Notes: generated by a model not told the origin, from the sequence alone. A stretch of DNA of 64,000 bases from Alistipes indistinctus YIT 12060 (GCF_025144995.1 NZ_CP102250.1:806001-870000), one strand, 5' to 3'; positions 7,729-17,189 are shown, counted from the first letter of the stretch. Numbers and translations are program-made.

Positions 7729-10700
7729 TTACACTTTCCGCCCGCGAAGTTTTCCCTCTTTCGTGTAGAATACCCGGCTGTAAACGGCCTCCGCGATCAA
7801 AGGAAAGACGAACAGCGTGAAGAAGGTAGCGGCTACCAGGCCGCCGATAATGACGATAGCCAGCGGACGCTGCGATTCGGAACCTATACCGTGCGAAAGG
7901 GCTGCCGGAACCAAACCGATGGCAGCCATCGAAGCGGTCATAATCACGGCTCGCATCCGGGAACGGACGCCCGTTGCTATCGCCTCCTGCAACGGCAATT
8001 CTTGGCGGATATTCTGCTTGAAATCCATCAACATGATCACACCGTTTTGGATACAGATTCCGAACAGCGCAATGAAGCCGATACCCGCCGAAATCGAGAA
8101 ATTGAATCCAGTCATCAACAGCGCCGCTATACCGCCTACCGCCGCGAACGGCACGTTGAACAGTACCAATCCTGCATCCCGCGCATTACCGAACAGCATA
8201 AACAGGATGATAAAGATAATGGCGATGCTGACCGGAACTACCTGCCCGAGCCGTTTGGACGCACGCTGCTGGTTCTCGAAATCGCCCGTCCATTTGAGCG
8301 TATAGCCTGCCGGAATGACCACCTGCTCCTTTACCTTACGCTGCGCTTCGGCGATAGCGCTGCCCATGTCACGCCCCCGCACGGAAAGCTTCACGGCACA
8401 GAAACGGGCATGATTATCCCGAAAAATAAGTAACGGGCCCGTGATCGTACGGATTTCGGCCAGCTCTTTGATCGGGACCATCGTCCCGGACGCAGACGGT
8501 ACGAGTATTTTGCCGATCTCCTGTTCGCCCCGGCGGAACTCTTCGTCGTATCGGACTACGATGTCAAATTTTCGTTCATCCTCGTACAATTGCGAGGCAG
8601 CCTTGCCGCCGATAGCCATTGCGATGATCGACTGTACATGCTCCTTCTCCACCCCGTAACGGGCGAGCTTCCCTTCGTCCAACTCAATCCGCAATTCCGG
8701 TTGTCCGATGTTGCGGATCACACCGAGGTCCTCGATTCCGTCTATGGTTTTCAGTACGTCGTAAATATCATCCGCCGTCTTTTCCGACTGATAGAGGTCA
8801 TGCCCGAAGACTTTCACGGCAATCGACCCCTTGACTCCCGAAGCAGCCTCTTCCACATTGTCGGTGATCGGTTGGGAAAAATTGAAATCCACCCCCGGAT
8901 AGATAGAGAGATCCTGTTGCATCTTTTCGATCAGCCGAGCTTTGGTCAGCTTGCTCTTCCACTGTTTTTCCGGATAGATGTCCACATGGAACTCGTTGTT
9001 GAAAAAACCCGTTGCATCGGTTCCATCGTTGGGACGACCCGATTGCGACATTACCTGGCGCACTTCGGGATAGGCCAGTAATTTGCGCCGGATTTGGGAA
9101 GCAAGCCGCACCGACTCTTCGAGCGAAATGCTCGATGGCAAAGTCGCCCGGATATAAATCGCCCCCTCGTTAAGTTGCGGAAGGAATTCTGTCCCCAACC
9201 TGGGAAATGCCCCCAAACCCACCAGAATAACAATTGCGGCGAAGGCGAGCGTCGTTTTCGCATGCGCATGGCACTTGCGAAAAAGAGACATCACATGACG
9301 AGCGATGAAATCTAAAAAACGATTTTTCTTCTCCCGTACATTTTTATTGAGCAACATGCTCGACAGAACCGGCACGAGTGTCAGCGTAAAAGCCAACGCG
9401 CCGAGCAGTGCGAATCCGAGTGTATAGGCCAGCGGAGAGAACATTTTACCTTCGACCTTCTGGAAGGCGAAGATCGGCAACAAAGCTGTAATAATAATCA
9501 GTTTGGAAAAAAAGACCGCCTTGGCCCTATCCTTCGCCGTCTGGCGGATCAACCCCAGTTTACTCATTTTATTGAAGGCCGGCATCCCGACCTGTCGGGC
9601 CTTCTGATCCAATGCGACAAACAGGCCCTCGACCATCACTACTGCTCCGTCGATGATGATACCGAAATCGATCGCGCCCATCGAAAGCAGGTTGGCCGAC
9701 ATTCCCATCAACCGCAGGCAGATGAAAGCAAACAATAGTGCGAGCGGAATGATGATCGAAACGATCAGCGTCGTCCGCCAGTCGGCCATGAACAGCAACA
9801 CGATACAGGTAACGAAAAAAATACCTTCCAGCAAGTTGCGGGTCACCGTATGCACGGCCAGATCGACCAGGTCTTCACGGTCGTAAAACGGTACAATCTC
9901 AACGTCCGCCGGAAGTATTTGTTCGTTCAGGTACGCGATCTTGTCCTTCAGCGCTGTAATCACTTCTCCGGGATTCTCCCCTTTGCGCATCACGACGATG
10001 CCTTCCACCACATCGTCCTCCAACCCGCGCCCCACCTGTCCCAAACGCGGCAAATGCGACTCGTGCACATCCGCAAGGTTCTTCACCAAAATCGGAGTCC
10101 CGTCGATATTTTTCACCACGATATTACCGATCTCCCCGGTATCGTTAATCAGACCGATACCGCGCACGACGTACGCCTGCGCGTTTTTCGTGATTACATC
10201 GCCGCCCACGTTGATATTACTCTTCGAAATGGCATCGAACAACTCGAGCGACGTGATGCCATAACTGGCCAACTGATGCGGGTTTACGCTCACTTCGAAC
10301 GTTTTTACCTCACCGCCGAAACTGACGATATCGGCCACACCGGGTACCGAACGCAAGTTACGGTCGATCACCCAGTCCTGAACGGTCTTCAACTCCCGCA
10401 CATCGCGCTTATCGCTGCGCAACGTATAACGGTAAATCTCCCCCGTAGGACCATAGATCGGTTGTACTTCCGGGGTCACACCATCCGGGAGGTCGGCATC
10501 GTTAAGCAGGTTATACACCTGCTGGCGCGCGGTAAAATCATCCACCCGGTCTTCGAAAACAATGTTCACTACCGAAAGCCCGAACAGCGTCGTGGAACGG
10601 ATATCCGTCTTATTCGGGACAGGATTCATCGCGATCTCGACCGGGATGGTCACGAACTTCTCCACCTCCTCCGCACTGCGGCCGGGCCATTGCGTAATGA

Positions 10701-10854
10701 CGGTAACCTTCGTATTGGAAACATCCGGGAAAGCATCAACCGGGGTATGCATGAAACTGACCGCTCCGGCGACAACGGCGATCGCCGTCAGGAAAAAGAT
10801 AAAAAACCGATTCTTGAGCGAAAAAGAGATAATGTTGTCGATAAACTTGTGCAT
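7729..10854 (-). CDS. Heavy-metal efflux RND pump (CzcA/CusA family)
   Basis: A 1041-residue inner-membrane proton antiporter of the HME-RND family. It has the twelve-TM RND plan with two large periplasmic loops. TM4 carries the heavy-metal signature GAIDFGIIIDGAVVMVE (proton-relay Asp396, Asp402, Glu409), and the N-terminal PVDAFPDVSNTKV segment is typical of the family. With the adaptor and TolC-like channel upstream it would form a tripartite system spanning both membranes. The DFG/DGA pattern suits divalent cation (Zn/Co/Cd) or Cu/Ag export, but the metal cannot be fixed from the sequence. Six bases separate it from the adaptor gene. Confidence 0.95.
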   Translation of the reverse strand: MHKFIDNIISFSLKNRFFIFFLTAIAVVAGAVSFMHTPVDAFPDVSNTKVTVITQWPGRSAEEVEKFVTIPVEIAMNPVPNKTDIRSTTLFGLSVVNIVFEDRVDDFTARQQVYNLLNDADLPDGVTPEVQPIYGPTGEIYRYTLRSDKRDVRELKTVQDWVIDRNLRSVPGVADIVSFGGEVKTFEVSVNPHQLASYGITSLELFDAISKSNINVGGDVITKNAQAYVVRGIGLINDTGEIGNIVVKNIDGTPILVKNLADVHESHLPRLGQVGRGLEDDVVEGIVVMRKGENPGEVITALKDKIAYLNEQILPADVEIVPFYDREDLVDLAVHTVTRNLLEGIFFVTCIVLLFMADWRTTLIVSIIIPLALLFAFICLRLMGMSANLLSMGAIDFGIIIDGAVVMVEGLFVALDQKARQVGMPAFNKMSKLGLIRQTAKDRAKAVFFSKLIIITALLPIFAFQKVEGKMFSPLAYTLGFALLGALAFTLTLVPVLSSMLLNKNVREKKNRFLDFIARHVMSLFRKCHAHAKTTLAFAAIVILVGLGAFPRLGTEFLPQLNEGAIYIRATLPSSISLEESVRLASQIRRKLLAYPEVRQVMSQSGRPNDGTDATGFFNNEFHVDIYPEKQWKSKLTKARLIEKMQQDLSIYPGVDFNFSQPITDNVEEAASGVKGSIAVKVFGHDLYQSEKTADDIYDVLKTIDGIEDLGVIRNIGQPELRIELDEGKLARYGVEKEHVQSIIAMAIGGKAASQLYEDERKFDIVVRYDEEFRRGEQEIGKILVPSASGTMVPIKELAEIRTITGPLLIFRDNHARFCAVKLSVRGRDMGSAIAEAQRKVKEQVVIPAGYTLKWTGDFENQQRASKRLGQVVPVSIAIIFIILFMLFGNARDAGLVLFNVPFAAVGGIAALLMTGFNFSISAGIGFIALFGICIQNGVIMLMDFKQNIRQELPLQEAIATGVRSRMRAVIMTASMAAIGLVPAALSHGIGSESQRPLAIVIIGGLVAATFFTLFVFPLIAEAVYSRVFYTKEGKLRGRKV

Positions 10855-10860
10855 CCCGAT

Positions 10861-11946
10861 CTATTTTAGCTGGTTGTACACAAGAAGGGCATTCCGTCCG
10901 ATCACCGTTTCCCCGGCCTTCACCCCGCCGCTGAGGTAACACTCCCGGGGAGTCTGTCCGCGCAATTCGACCGGCCGGATCTGCAAAGATCCATCCTCGC
11001 CCGCGACAACGACATAGTGCCTGCCCCCTTCGAAAATCAAGGCCTCGGCCGGGACTGTCGGATAGCGCCTGTCCCCGTTATCGGTACGCACGTAAACGGT
11101 AGCGAACATGCCCGGTTTGAGCCGGTATTCCCGGTTGGCAAGTTTGACCCGCAGATCCATCGTCTTGCTTTCGGCATCCAACATATTGTAAACCTTGTCG
11201 ATTTCGCCGGTAAACTCCGTATCCGGGTATGAAAGAATAGAAATGCGTACCGGCTGGCCCACTCCGACCGAACGGATATCGCTCTGGTACACTTCGGCGA
11301 CGACCCATACATCCTCCAGTCCGCACACCCGAAACGCATCCTCTCCATCAGCCCGTACCTGCATATTGCGGCTGATGTTGCGTTCGGCAACAAACCCCGA
11401 GACAGGAGCCACGAGTCGGTAACTCGCCCCCTCCACATGATTCAGCGTCCTGAATTCTTTTGCACGCGACAGTTCCGCCTGCGCCGTATTGTACCGCTGC
11501 CGCGCTTCGAGCCGATCCTTCTCCGAAGCCAGTCCCGAAGCATACATCTCTTCGACTGTACGCTGGTTGCGTTCGGCAACGGCCAATCCCTGTACAGCAT
11601 CCACGTACTGTTTTTCAGCCTCCGCCGCCTCGCCGCTTCGGATCACAGCAAGCGTTTCTCCCTTGCGAACATAATCGCCCAGTTCAGGGACGACCTCTTC
11701 GACAACACCGGCAAAAGGCACCGGAACAGGCGCAATCCGATCCTGGTCGAATGCCACCTTTCCATTGAGCAAGAGCTCGCTGGTTCGTTCCCTAATCTGG
11801 ACCGTATCCACGGTTACTAGCTTCCTCAAGCTGTCCGTAAGCGTAAGCGGTACCGTTCCGCTGACGGTTTCCCTCTGACGGGTCCAGCATCCTGTCAACG
11901 ACAGGATTGCAACGATCAAAACGGAATATTTATTCTTATTCTTCAT
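10861..11946 (-). CDS. RND periplasmic adaptor lipoprotein (CusB/HlyD family)
   Basis: A 361-residue membrane-fusion protein. The start at 11946 gives a lipoprotein signal ending LSLTGC (Cys20), whereas a longer frame runs back into the upstream TolC gene. The lipoyl half-motif VPVPFAGVVEEVVPELGDYV, a short alpha-helical hairpin, the second half-motif YRLVAPVSGFVAERN and C-terminal beta-barrel and membrane-proximal domains follow in the usual order. It bridges the inner-membrane pump and outer-membrane channel. No N-terminal Met/His metal-binding tail is visible. Confidence 0.92.
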   Translation of the reverse strand: MKNKNKYSVLIVAILSLTGCWTRQRETVSGTVPLTLTDSLRKLVTVDTVQIRERTSELLLNGKVAFDQDRIAPVPVPFAGVVEEVVPELGDYVRKGETLAVIRSGEAAEAEKQYVDAVQGLAVAERNQRTVEEMYASGLASEKDRLEARQRYNTAQAELSRAKEFRTLNHVEGASYRLVAPVSGFVAERNISRNMQVRADGEDAFRVCGLEDVWVVAEVYQSDIRSVGVGQPVRISILSYPDTEFTGEIDKVYNMLDAESKTMDLRVKLANREYRLKPGMFATVYVRTDNGDRRYPTVPAEALIFEGGRHYVVVAGEDGSLQIRPVELRGQTPRECYLSGGVKAGETVIGRNALLVYNQLK

Positions 11947-11956
11947 TTTTTCAGCG

Positions 11957-13243
11957 TTAGTATGTCCATATCGCAGTTCCAGCCACCGTCCGGAGTTCAT
12001 CGGCCGCAGCAAGCACCGCATGTTTGAGATCATAGAGCCGAAGGGCGCTCTCCTTATAACTTTCATAGTAATCGACAAACTCGAGCACGCTGATGTTGCG
12101 ATTGGTAAAATTCTTCTCCACCTCGGCAATCAGCCGGTCGAAATCCTCCTCCAGCCCTCCTGGGGTTTCCCGATAGAGGCGCAAACTATTCTGGAAACGG
12201 ATATAAGCGGCTTGCAATTCCGTTTGCGCCTGATTGCGGAGAAATTCTTTCTGCGTGTTGCTCTGCCGGATATCGAATCGCGCCGAACGGATATTTCCCT
12301 GATTCCGGTTGAAGATCGGAATGGAAACGGACGCCGTCAGTCCGAAATAGTTATCGATAAAATTGCCCTGGCGGTCGAATGTACCGCCCAGTGAAAACGA
12401 AGGAGCCGCCAGTGACCTCTGCAATTTCAAATTAGCCTCGGAGCGCAACACCTGCGACTCGGAGGCTTTCAGGTCCGGACGCTGGTTCAAAGAAGATTCC
12501 AGCCGATCCAGCATCACCGGCTGAGAAGCGATCCTGTCCAACGTTTCGTTCGGAAGTTCCGTTTCGATATTCGTTCCGGACGGCACCCCCATCAACAGGC
12601 ACAATTCGCCGAGGCCATCAGCCAAATCGTTCTGTAACTGCATCCGCTCGCTGCGCAGGTTCAACAGAAAAGCCTCGAGCCGGGTCCTCTCCATCAACGA
12701 GATATTCCCCCGGGCCTGTTGGCCGGCCATTACAGTCAACAGGTGTTCCAACGAGGCGACTTCCCTGTCGTATACGCCCAACGATTTTTGCAGAAAAAAA
12801 ACAGAGATAAACCGTTGCCTCAACTCGCCGGCAAGGGTGCGAACGACATCTTCGAACTGCCGCGAAACGACCTCTTTATTCAGGCCGGCGACCTTTACCG
12901 CCTTACCCCGCTGGCCGGCCAGGTTGATCACCTGTTCGATCGAAACGATCGCTTCGCCCTGTGCCCCGACATCGAAATATTTTTTATTGAGCCGGTTGTA
13001 GATATTCTGTTCAAGGGAGAGCACCGGATTCTCCAACAGGCGTGCCTGTACAATCTCAGCCTCGGCTTTGTCCACATTGTAGTGTTCCGCTATCAGCAAC
13101 AAGTTATTTTGCAGGAAAAGCCGCTCCGCTTCCGCCTGCGAAACCACCAACTTACCGGGGAGATTTCCGGCCAACAGGACGACAGGGTTCAACAAAACGG
13201 GACTCAATAATAGGTAAAGACGGAATGATACTTTCTTGCCCAT
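11957..13243 (-). CDS. TolC-family outer-membrane channel (CzcC/CusC-like)
   Basis: A 428-residue outer-membrane efflux protein and first gene of the metal-efflux operon. The signal peptide is followed by the duplicated helical OEP repeats; VSQAEAERLFLQNNLLLIAE and VSIPIFNRNQGNIRSARFDI are characteristic. The ATG at 13243 is chosen: a TTG 18 bases upstream opens the frame further but overlaps the TATTTTTG promoter element. Ten bases separate it from the adaptor gene. Confidence 0.9.
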   Translation of the reverse strand: MGKKVSFRLYLLLSPVLLNPVVLLAGNLPGKLVVSQAEAERLFLQNNLLLIAEHYNVDKAEAEIVQARLLENPVLSLEQNIYNRLNKKYFDVGAQGEAIVSIEQVINLAGQRGKAVKVAGLNKEVVSRQFEDVVRTLAGELRQRFISVFFLQKSLGVYDREVASLEHLLTVMAGQQARGNISLMERTRLEAFLLNLRSERMQLQNDLADGLGELCLLMGVPSGTNIETELPNETLDRIASQPVMLDRLESSLNQRPDLKASESQVLRSEANLKLQRSLAAPSFSLGGTFDRQGNFIDNYFGLTASVSIPIFNRNQGNIRSARFDIRQSNTQKEFLRNQAQTELQAAYIRFQNSLRLYRETPGGLEEDFDRLIAEVEKNFTNRNISVLEFVDYYESYKESALRLYDLKHAVLAAADELRTVAGTAIWTY

Positions 13244-13258
13244 GCGAATTCTTTTCGG

Positions 13259-13266
13259 CAAAAATA
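13259..13266 (-). promoter_or_regulatory. -7 promoter element of the metal-efflux operon
   Basis: Minus strand TATTTTTG matches TAnnTTTG and would start transcription about 9 bases before the ATG at 13243. No clear -33 motif, as might be expected for a regulator-dependent promoter. Confidence 0.5.
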
Positions 13267-13384
13267 GACCGTGACTGCTATTACGTCGCCATAGAACCGA
13301 TTATAATCATCTCAGTAAAGATTAAAATATTATTAGAATAAGCTGCCCCTGAGACAAAATATCCGAAGGTACCGGAACAAAACA

Positions 13385-13425
13385 GGCCGTTCCCGGAAAA
13401 ATCGGTTGATTTTCCGGGAACGGCC
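13385..13425 (-). terminator. Terminator after the YtfJ-like gene
   Basis: A long perfect stem, GGCCGTTCCCGGAAAA with its complement, around an 8-base loop. On the minus strand it is followed by TGTTTTGTT. It ends the leftward transcript from 13463. Confidence 0.8.
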
Positions 13426-13462
13426 ACTGCCTTTTACCGGCCTTTGCCGGATTATGCCTACA

Positions 13463-13984
13463 TTATTTGTATTTGTTGACGACCTTCCAAAAGTCCGCCT
13501 TGTCTTTTTCGGTAAAGTCGCCGTAACGGAAAAACTCCACCTTGCGGTCCTTGTTCACGAAAATAATGACAAACAGGTTGTTGACATCGCCCATACCCCA
13601 TGCATCGCGCAGCGAACAATCGACATCGGTGTACATCGCGGCACCGGTTTTTTTCTGTTTCGAGCGCATCATACTGCGAACCACTCCGTTAGGCAATAAG
13701 GGAGCATCTTTCAGGTTAACGATTCCGTAAGCCTGGATTTTGTCTCCCCCGATTTGGTGCTCCTCGAGGTATGCGATAAAATCGCTGTTCTGGCCCGCAT
13801 GGTCGGGATCGACGTAAAAAAGCAGCAGCGGAGCCTTACCCAAATACGGCAGGTCGATCGGCTGGTTCTGCAAGTCGCGGATTTTCACATGCGGCACTGT
13901 TTTGCCTTCGATGTTATTCGGCCCCTTCGCATAAGCTCCGACGCCGAATAGCAATGCAGCGGCAAAAATTAAACTTCGTTTCAT
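13463..13984 (-). CDS. YtfJ-like thioredoxin-fold exported protein
   Basis: A 173-residue exported protein (signal peptide ending near GAYA). The segments QAYGIVNLKDAP, VVRSMMRSKQKK, then DAWGMGDVNNLFVIIFVNKDRKVEFFRYG follow the pattern of E. coli YtfJ, a thioredoxin-fold periplasmic protein of unclear role. The CxxC redox motif is absent, so it is unlikely to be a thiol oxidoreductase. The ATG at 13984 is used; the frame could extend two codons to a GTG. It sits 45 bases after the steroid-type cluster and may share its transcript. Confidence 0.7.
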   Translation of the reverse strand: MKRSLIFAAALLFGVGAYAKGPNNIEGKTVPHVKIRDLQNQPIDLPYLGKAPLLLFYVDPDHAGQNSDFIAYLEEHQIGGDKIQAYGIVNLKDAPLLPNGVVRSMMRSKQKKTGAAMYTDVDCSLRDAWGMGDVNNLFVIIFVNKDRKVEFFRYGDFTEKDKADFWKVVNKYK

Positions 13985-14029
13985 AATCACACATTATTGA
14001 ATTGATATCTTGGAATCACTGGGTTTCCT

Positions 14030-15064
14030 TCATTTTTCCGCTTTCCCGCAACCGTACGCTTTCCCATCGACAGGAATCGGATCACCGGAAACGATGCCAT
14101 GTGCTGCGAGCAACCGCACAGTTTCGTTCCACAGCCATCCGCGCAGGGGATGTCCGTACACCGCACGGGGAATCCTGCGGCCCTGTTCCCCACGCCACAG
14201 TTCACCGGTAACTTGCGCCGTCAAAGGCGACGAAGCCAACAACAATGCCGTTGCCGCTCCCTGCCGCGGGGTTTTGACCAACGGACGGAACAGTTTATCG
14301 GCCAACGGATCGAACCAGCGGCCCATTGTCAGCATGCCGGTATCGACCACGCCCGGATCGGCCGCATTAACCCGTATTCCCCGTCGGGCCATGCGCGAAG
14401 CCAGTTCCAGCGTAAACAACAACAACGCCAGTTTGGAACTTCCATAGGAGGAAAAACGCCGAAAGCGGTGCGGATCGGGCTGCAACAATTCCTTACCGAC
14501 CCGGCCGATACGGTATGTACACGACACCGTATTGACAATCCGGCTCCCCTCGTCCATCAACGGCAACAAGCCGAACGCCAACGCAGCTGCACCCACATAA
14601 TTGACCGCAAGATCTTCTTCCAGCCCGTCTTCCGTCAGCCGGAAGCCCCCGTTCATCACCCCGGCATTATTCAGCAGTACCGCGACCTGCATCTTCTCCG
14701 AACGCAACCGCCCGGTAAAACGACGTACAGAGTCCAGCGAGGCCAGATCCAACGGGTAAAGGACCACGCGGCGGTTGCCGCTGCGCACCATCACCGCCTG
14801 TTGCACAGGTCGGGCCTTCTCCAGGTTCCTGCAGGCCATCACGACCGGATACCCCTCCTTCGCCAACTGCTCGGTCAGTACGGCGCCGATCCCGCCCGAT
14901 GCCCCCGTTACCACGACCCAACCTTTCGCTGCGGAATCCTGCGGTTCGTCCCGCCCGCAGGACATGCTCCCGGAACCTATCCTGTTACACACCGCAGCAT
15001 CACTCCCTACCAGATTCTCCGGTGTACTCCCCTGTTTGCCGTCCGGTACCACGTCAACGGCCAT
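14030..15064 (-). CDS. Short-chain dehydrogenase/reductase (retinol-dehydrogenase-like)
   Basis: A 344-residue NAD(P)-dependent SDR. Counting from the ATG at 15064, the cofactor motif TGASGGIG is at 53-60, NNAG at 132-135, and the catalytic Ser181, Tyr207 and Lys211 (YGSSK) are present. The roughly 48 residues before the Rossmann fold are longer than usual; an internal ATG at 14965 would remove most of them. The start overlaps the end of the preceding SDR gene by 11 bases. Together with the 5-alpha-reductase homologue and OYE upstream it is a candidate hydroxysteroid dehydrogenase, but the substrate is inferred only from context. Confidence 0.8.
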   Translation of the reverse strand: MAVDVVPDGKQGSTPENLVGSDAAVCNRIGSGSMSCGRDEPQDSAAKGWVVVTGASGGIGAVLTEQLAKEGYPVVMACRNLEKARPVQQAVMVRSGNRRVVLYPLDLASLDSVRRFTGRLRSEKMQVAVLLNNAGVMNGGFRLTEDGLEEDLAVNYVGAAALAFGLLPLMDEGSRIVNTVSCTYRIGRVGKELLQPDPHRFRRFSSYGSSKLALLLFTLELASRMARRGIRVNAADPGVVDTGMLTMGRWFDPLADKLFRPLVKTPRQGAATALLLASSPLTAQVTGELWRGEQGRRIPRAVYGHPLRGWLWNETVRLLAAHGIVSGDPIPVDGKAYGCGKAEK

Positions 15065-15875
15065 AGCGGTAAAGTTTGGTATGTTCCTTAATGTAGTAAA
15101 TGAGTTGTACAGGCAGCAGGTACAACGCCAGTACAAAAAAACGGTTCACCGCTCCCGGAAGGATATAGTCACGCCGTGCAAACATAGCCCGCAATCCCTT
15201 ACGGGCAAGCCGTTCGGGTTTCATCATCACTCCGAGCCGCAGGGCAAGCCGTTGGTAATAATCGCTAAGGTTGTACAATCCCGTCGCTATCGCACCGGGA
15301 CATACGGTCGTCACGCCGACCCCGTATTGATGCAGTTCGTAGCGCAGCATCTGCGAAAACTTCCGGATATAACTTTTGCTGGCCGCATAGACCGAGATTC
15401 CGGGCGCCGGGGTCCAGGCCGACAACGATGACATATTCAGGATATACCCCGCACGGCGGCGTTTCATCGCCGCGCCGAAATAGCGGCACAGCAGCGTCAC
15501 GGTCCGGATGTGCAGCAGAAGCATCGTCTCGATCCGTTCGGGAGTCACCTCGGTCAGGTCGTCGAAAAAGAAAATACCGGCATTGTTCACAAGTATCCCA
15601 ATCTGCAACTTCTCCCTTTCGCAATAATCGTACAGTTCCCGGGCCGCTTCGGAGCGGGCCAGATCCATGCACAACGGGATCGTTTTCACGCCGAAAGCCG
15701 CAGCCAACTCTTCGGCCACCGTCCCGATCCGCTCCTGTTCGTTGCTGACCAACAACAAGTCGTAACCGCGACGGGCCAACTCACGGGCATAGGCCAGCCC
15801 GATACCGGAACTGGCTCCGGTAACCAACGCCATTGCCCCTTCCTTTTGCAGTTGTTCGTTCATCCGCTTATACAT
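15054..15875 (-). CDS. Short-chain dehydrogenase/reductase (candidate hydroxysteroid dehydrogenase)
   Basis: A 273-residue classical SDR with TGASSGIG at 19-26, NNAG at 97-100, active-site Ser150, Tyr163 and Lys167 (YAASK), and the PGAIATGL segment after the active site. The C-terminal stretch FFVLALYLLPVQLIYY is hydrophobic and could contact the membrane, as in 17-beta-HSD12-like or 3-ketoacyl reductases. It is the third gene of the minus-strand redox cluster, 84 bases after the OYE gene and overlapping the next SDR. An oxidation or reduction of a ring hydroxyl/ketone is plausible; stereochemistry (3-alpha, 3-beta, 7 or 12) cannot be told. Confidence 0.83.
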   Translation of the reverse strand: MYKRMNEQLQKEGAMALVTGASSGIGLAYARELARRGYDLLLVSNEQERIGTVAEELAAAFGVKTIPLCMDLARSEAARELYDYCEREKLQIGILVNNAGIFFFDDLTEVTPERIETMLLLHIRTVTLLCRYFGAAMKRRRAGYILNMSSLSAWTPAPGISVYAASKSYIRKFSQMLRYELHQYGVGVTTVCPGAIATGLYNLSDYYQRLALRLGVMMKPERLARKGLRAMFARRDYILPGAVNRFFVLALYLLPVQLIYYIKEHTKLYRYGR

Positions 15876-15959
15876 CTTCTCTCAACACTAAATCCGTCTT
15901 TTCGGATCACACCCGGCATTTCGTCCTTTCGACTTCCGCCGACCTTCTCCGGCCAGTGG

Positions 15960-17189
15960 TCATTGCCACGCCTCGCGGTCGAGCCGCTCCACCTCCCGGC
16001 GTACCGGACAGGGCAAGTCGTGCAAATGCTTATGGCAAGCCATTTCGATCGAATACATCCGTGCGATGCAATAATTAGCATGCGTACAAGCGCAGCGTTC
16101 CTCTCCTTCGTTTTTCATCCGGTTGACAAAATCGGGTTCGTTAATCAGCGCCCGGGCCATCGCCACGCAATCGAATCCGGCATCGAGCACTTCGTCTATC
16201 TTTGTCCGCGACACCAAACCTCCGACATACACCAACGGCAGCTTCACCGCCTCGCGGAAATGACGCGCATCGTCCAGGAAATAAGCCTCGCGAAACGGTA
16301 CCGACGGAATCATCATCCTGCCGAACATTCCCACCCCCAGTTTAAGCCACCACTGCGTCATATAATGCGTCAACGTACGGATCGGCATACTGCCGCGCAT
16401 CACATACATCGGCGCGCGGCTCACAAATCCGCCGCTCAACACCAACGCATGCGCGCCGCAGCGCTCCAGTTCGCGGGCAACTTCGAGGCACTCCCCGATC
16501 TCCATTCCACCACGAAACCCGTCACGCATATTGGTTTTCACCACTACGGCCATATCATCCCCGGCCGCACGCATCACCTCGTCCATACACATACGCATGA
16601 ACCGCATCCGGTTCCCGAGCGAACCGCCGTACTCATCCCTGCGCCGGTTCGTATACGGCGAGAGAAACTGACTGATCAGGTAGCCATGCCCGGCATGCAC
16701 CTCGACAGCATCGAAACCGGCTTCGCGCGCCAGCCGCACCGCGTCGCCGAAGGCTTTGGCCTTTTCGGTGATTTCATCGCGGCGCAGTCCGCGTACCAGC
16801 GTCGGCGAGTAAATATTGACCCCCGAAGAGGCTGAAACCGGTCTGCAGCCGCAGATAGCGCGGTGCGACATGTTACCGCAATGACCGATCTGGATCGATG
16901 CGGCTGCTCCTTCGCTATGTATCGCATCGGTAATGCGCCTGAGCCCCGGCACCACCTCCGGGCGTAGCCACAGCTGGTGCGGAAACGAAAGCCCGTCGCG
17001 CGTCACGGATGCATACGCGAGCGTAGTCATGCCGATACCGCCGCGCGCCACGCTTCGGTGATAATCGTACAACAGATCGGTAGGAGCGTTGCCGGAACAC
17101 ATGCCCTCGAACGCAGCGGCCCGGATGGTCCGGTTGCGCAATGTCAACGGTCCGATCTTCACGGGAGTAAATAGTTGGGATTCTTTCAT
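15960..17189 (-). CDS. NADH:flavin oxidoreductase, old yellow enzyme family (5-beta-reductase candidate)
   Basis: A 409-residue TIM-barrel flavoenzyme. FMN and substrate residues lie in QIGHCGN (100-106) and HAGHGYLISQFLSP (165-178), followed by the family motif RRDEYGGSLGNR. It is the single-domain form, lacking the C-terminal FAD/NAD domain of BaiCD and dienoyl-CoA reductase. The C-terminus carries a cysteine group (Cys366, 368, 374, 385) whose spacing differs from the usual CxxCxxxC iron-sulfur motif. OYE enzymes reduce activated C=C bonds such as 4-ene-3-oxo steroids. Lying next to a 5-alpha-reductase homologue, it may supply the opposite 5-beta stereochemistry. Confidence 0.85.
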   Translation of the reverse strand: MKESQLFTPVKIGPLTLRNRTIRAAAFEGMCSGNAPTDLLYDYHRSVARGGIGMTTLAYASVTRDGLSFPHQLWLRPEVVPGLRRITDAIHSEGAAASIQIGHCGNMSHRAICGCRPVSASSGVNIYSPTLVRGLRRDEITEKAKAFGDAVRLAREAGFDAVEVHAGHGYLISQFLSPYTNRRRDEYGGSLGNRMRFMRMCMDEVMRAAGDDMAVVVKTNMRDGFRGGMEIGECLEVARELERCGAHALVLSGGFVSRAPMYVMRGSMPIRTLTHYMTQWWLKLGVGMFGRMMIPSVPFREAYFLDDARHFREAVKLPLVYVGGLVSRTKIDEVLDAGFDCVAMARALINEPDFVNRMKNEGEERCACTHANYCIARMYSIEMACHKHLHDLPCPVRREVERLDREAWQ

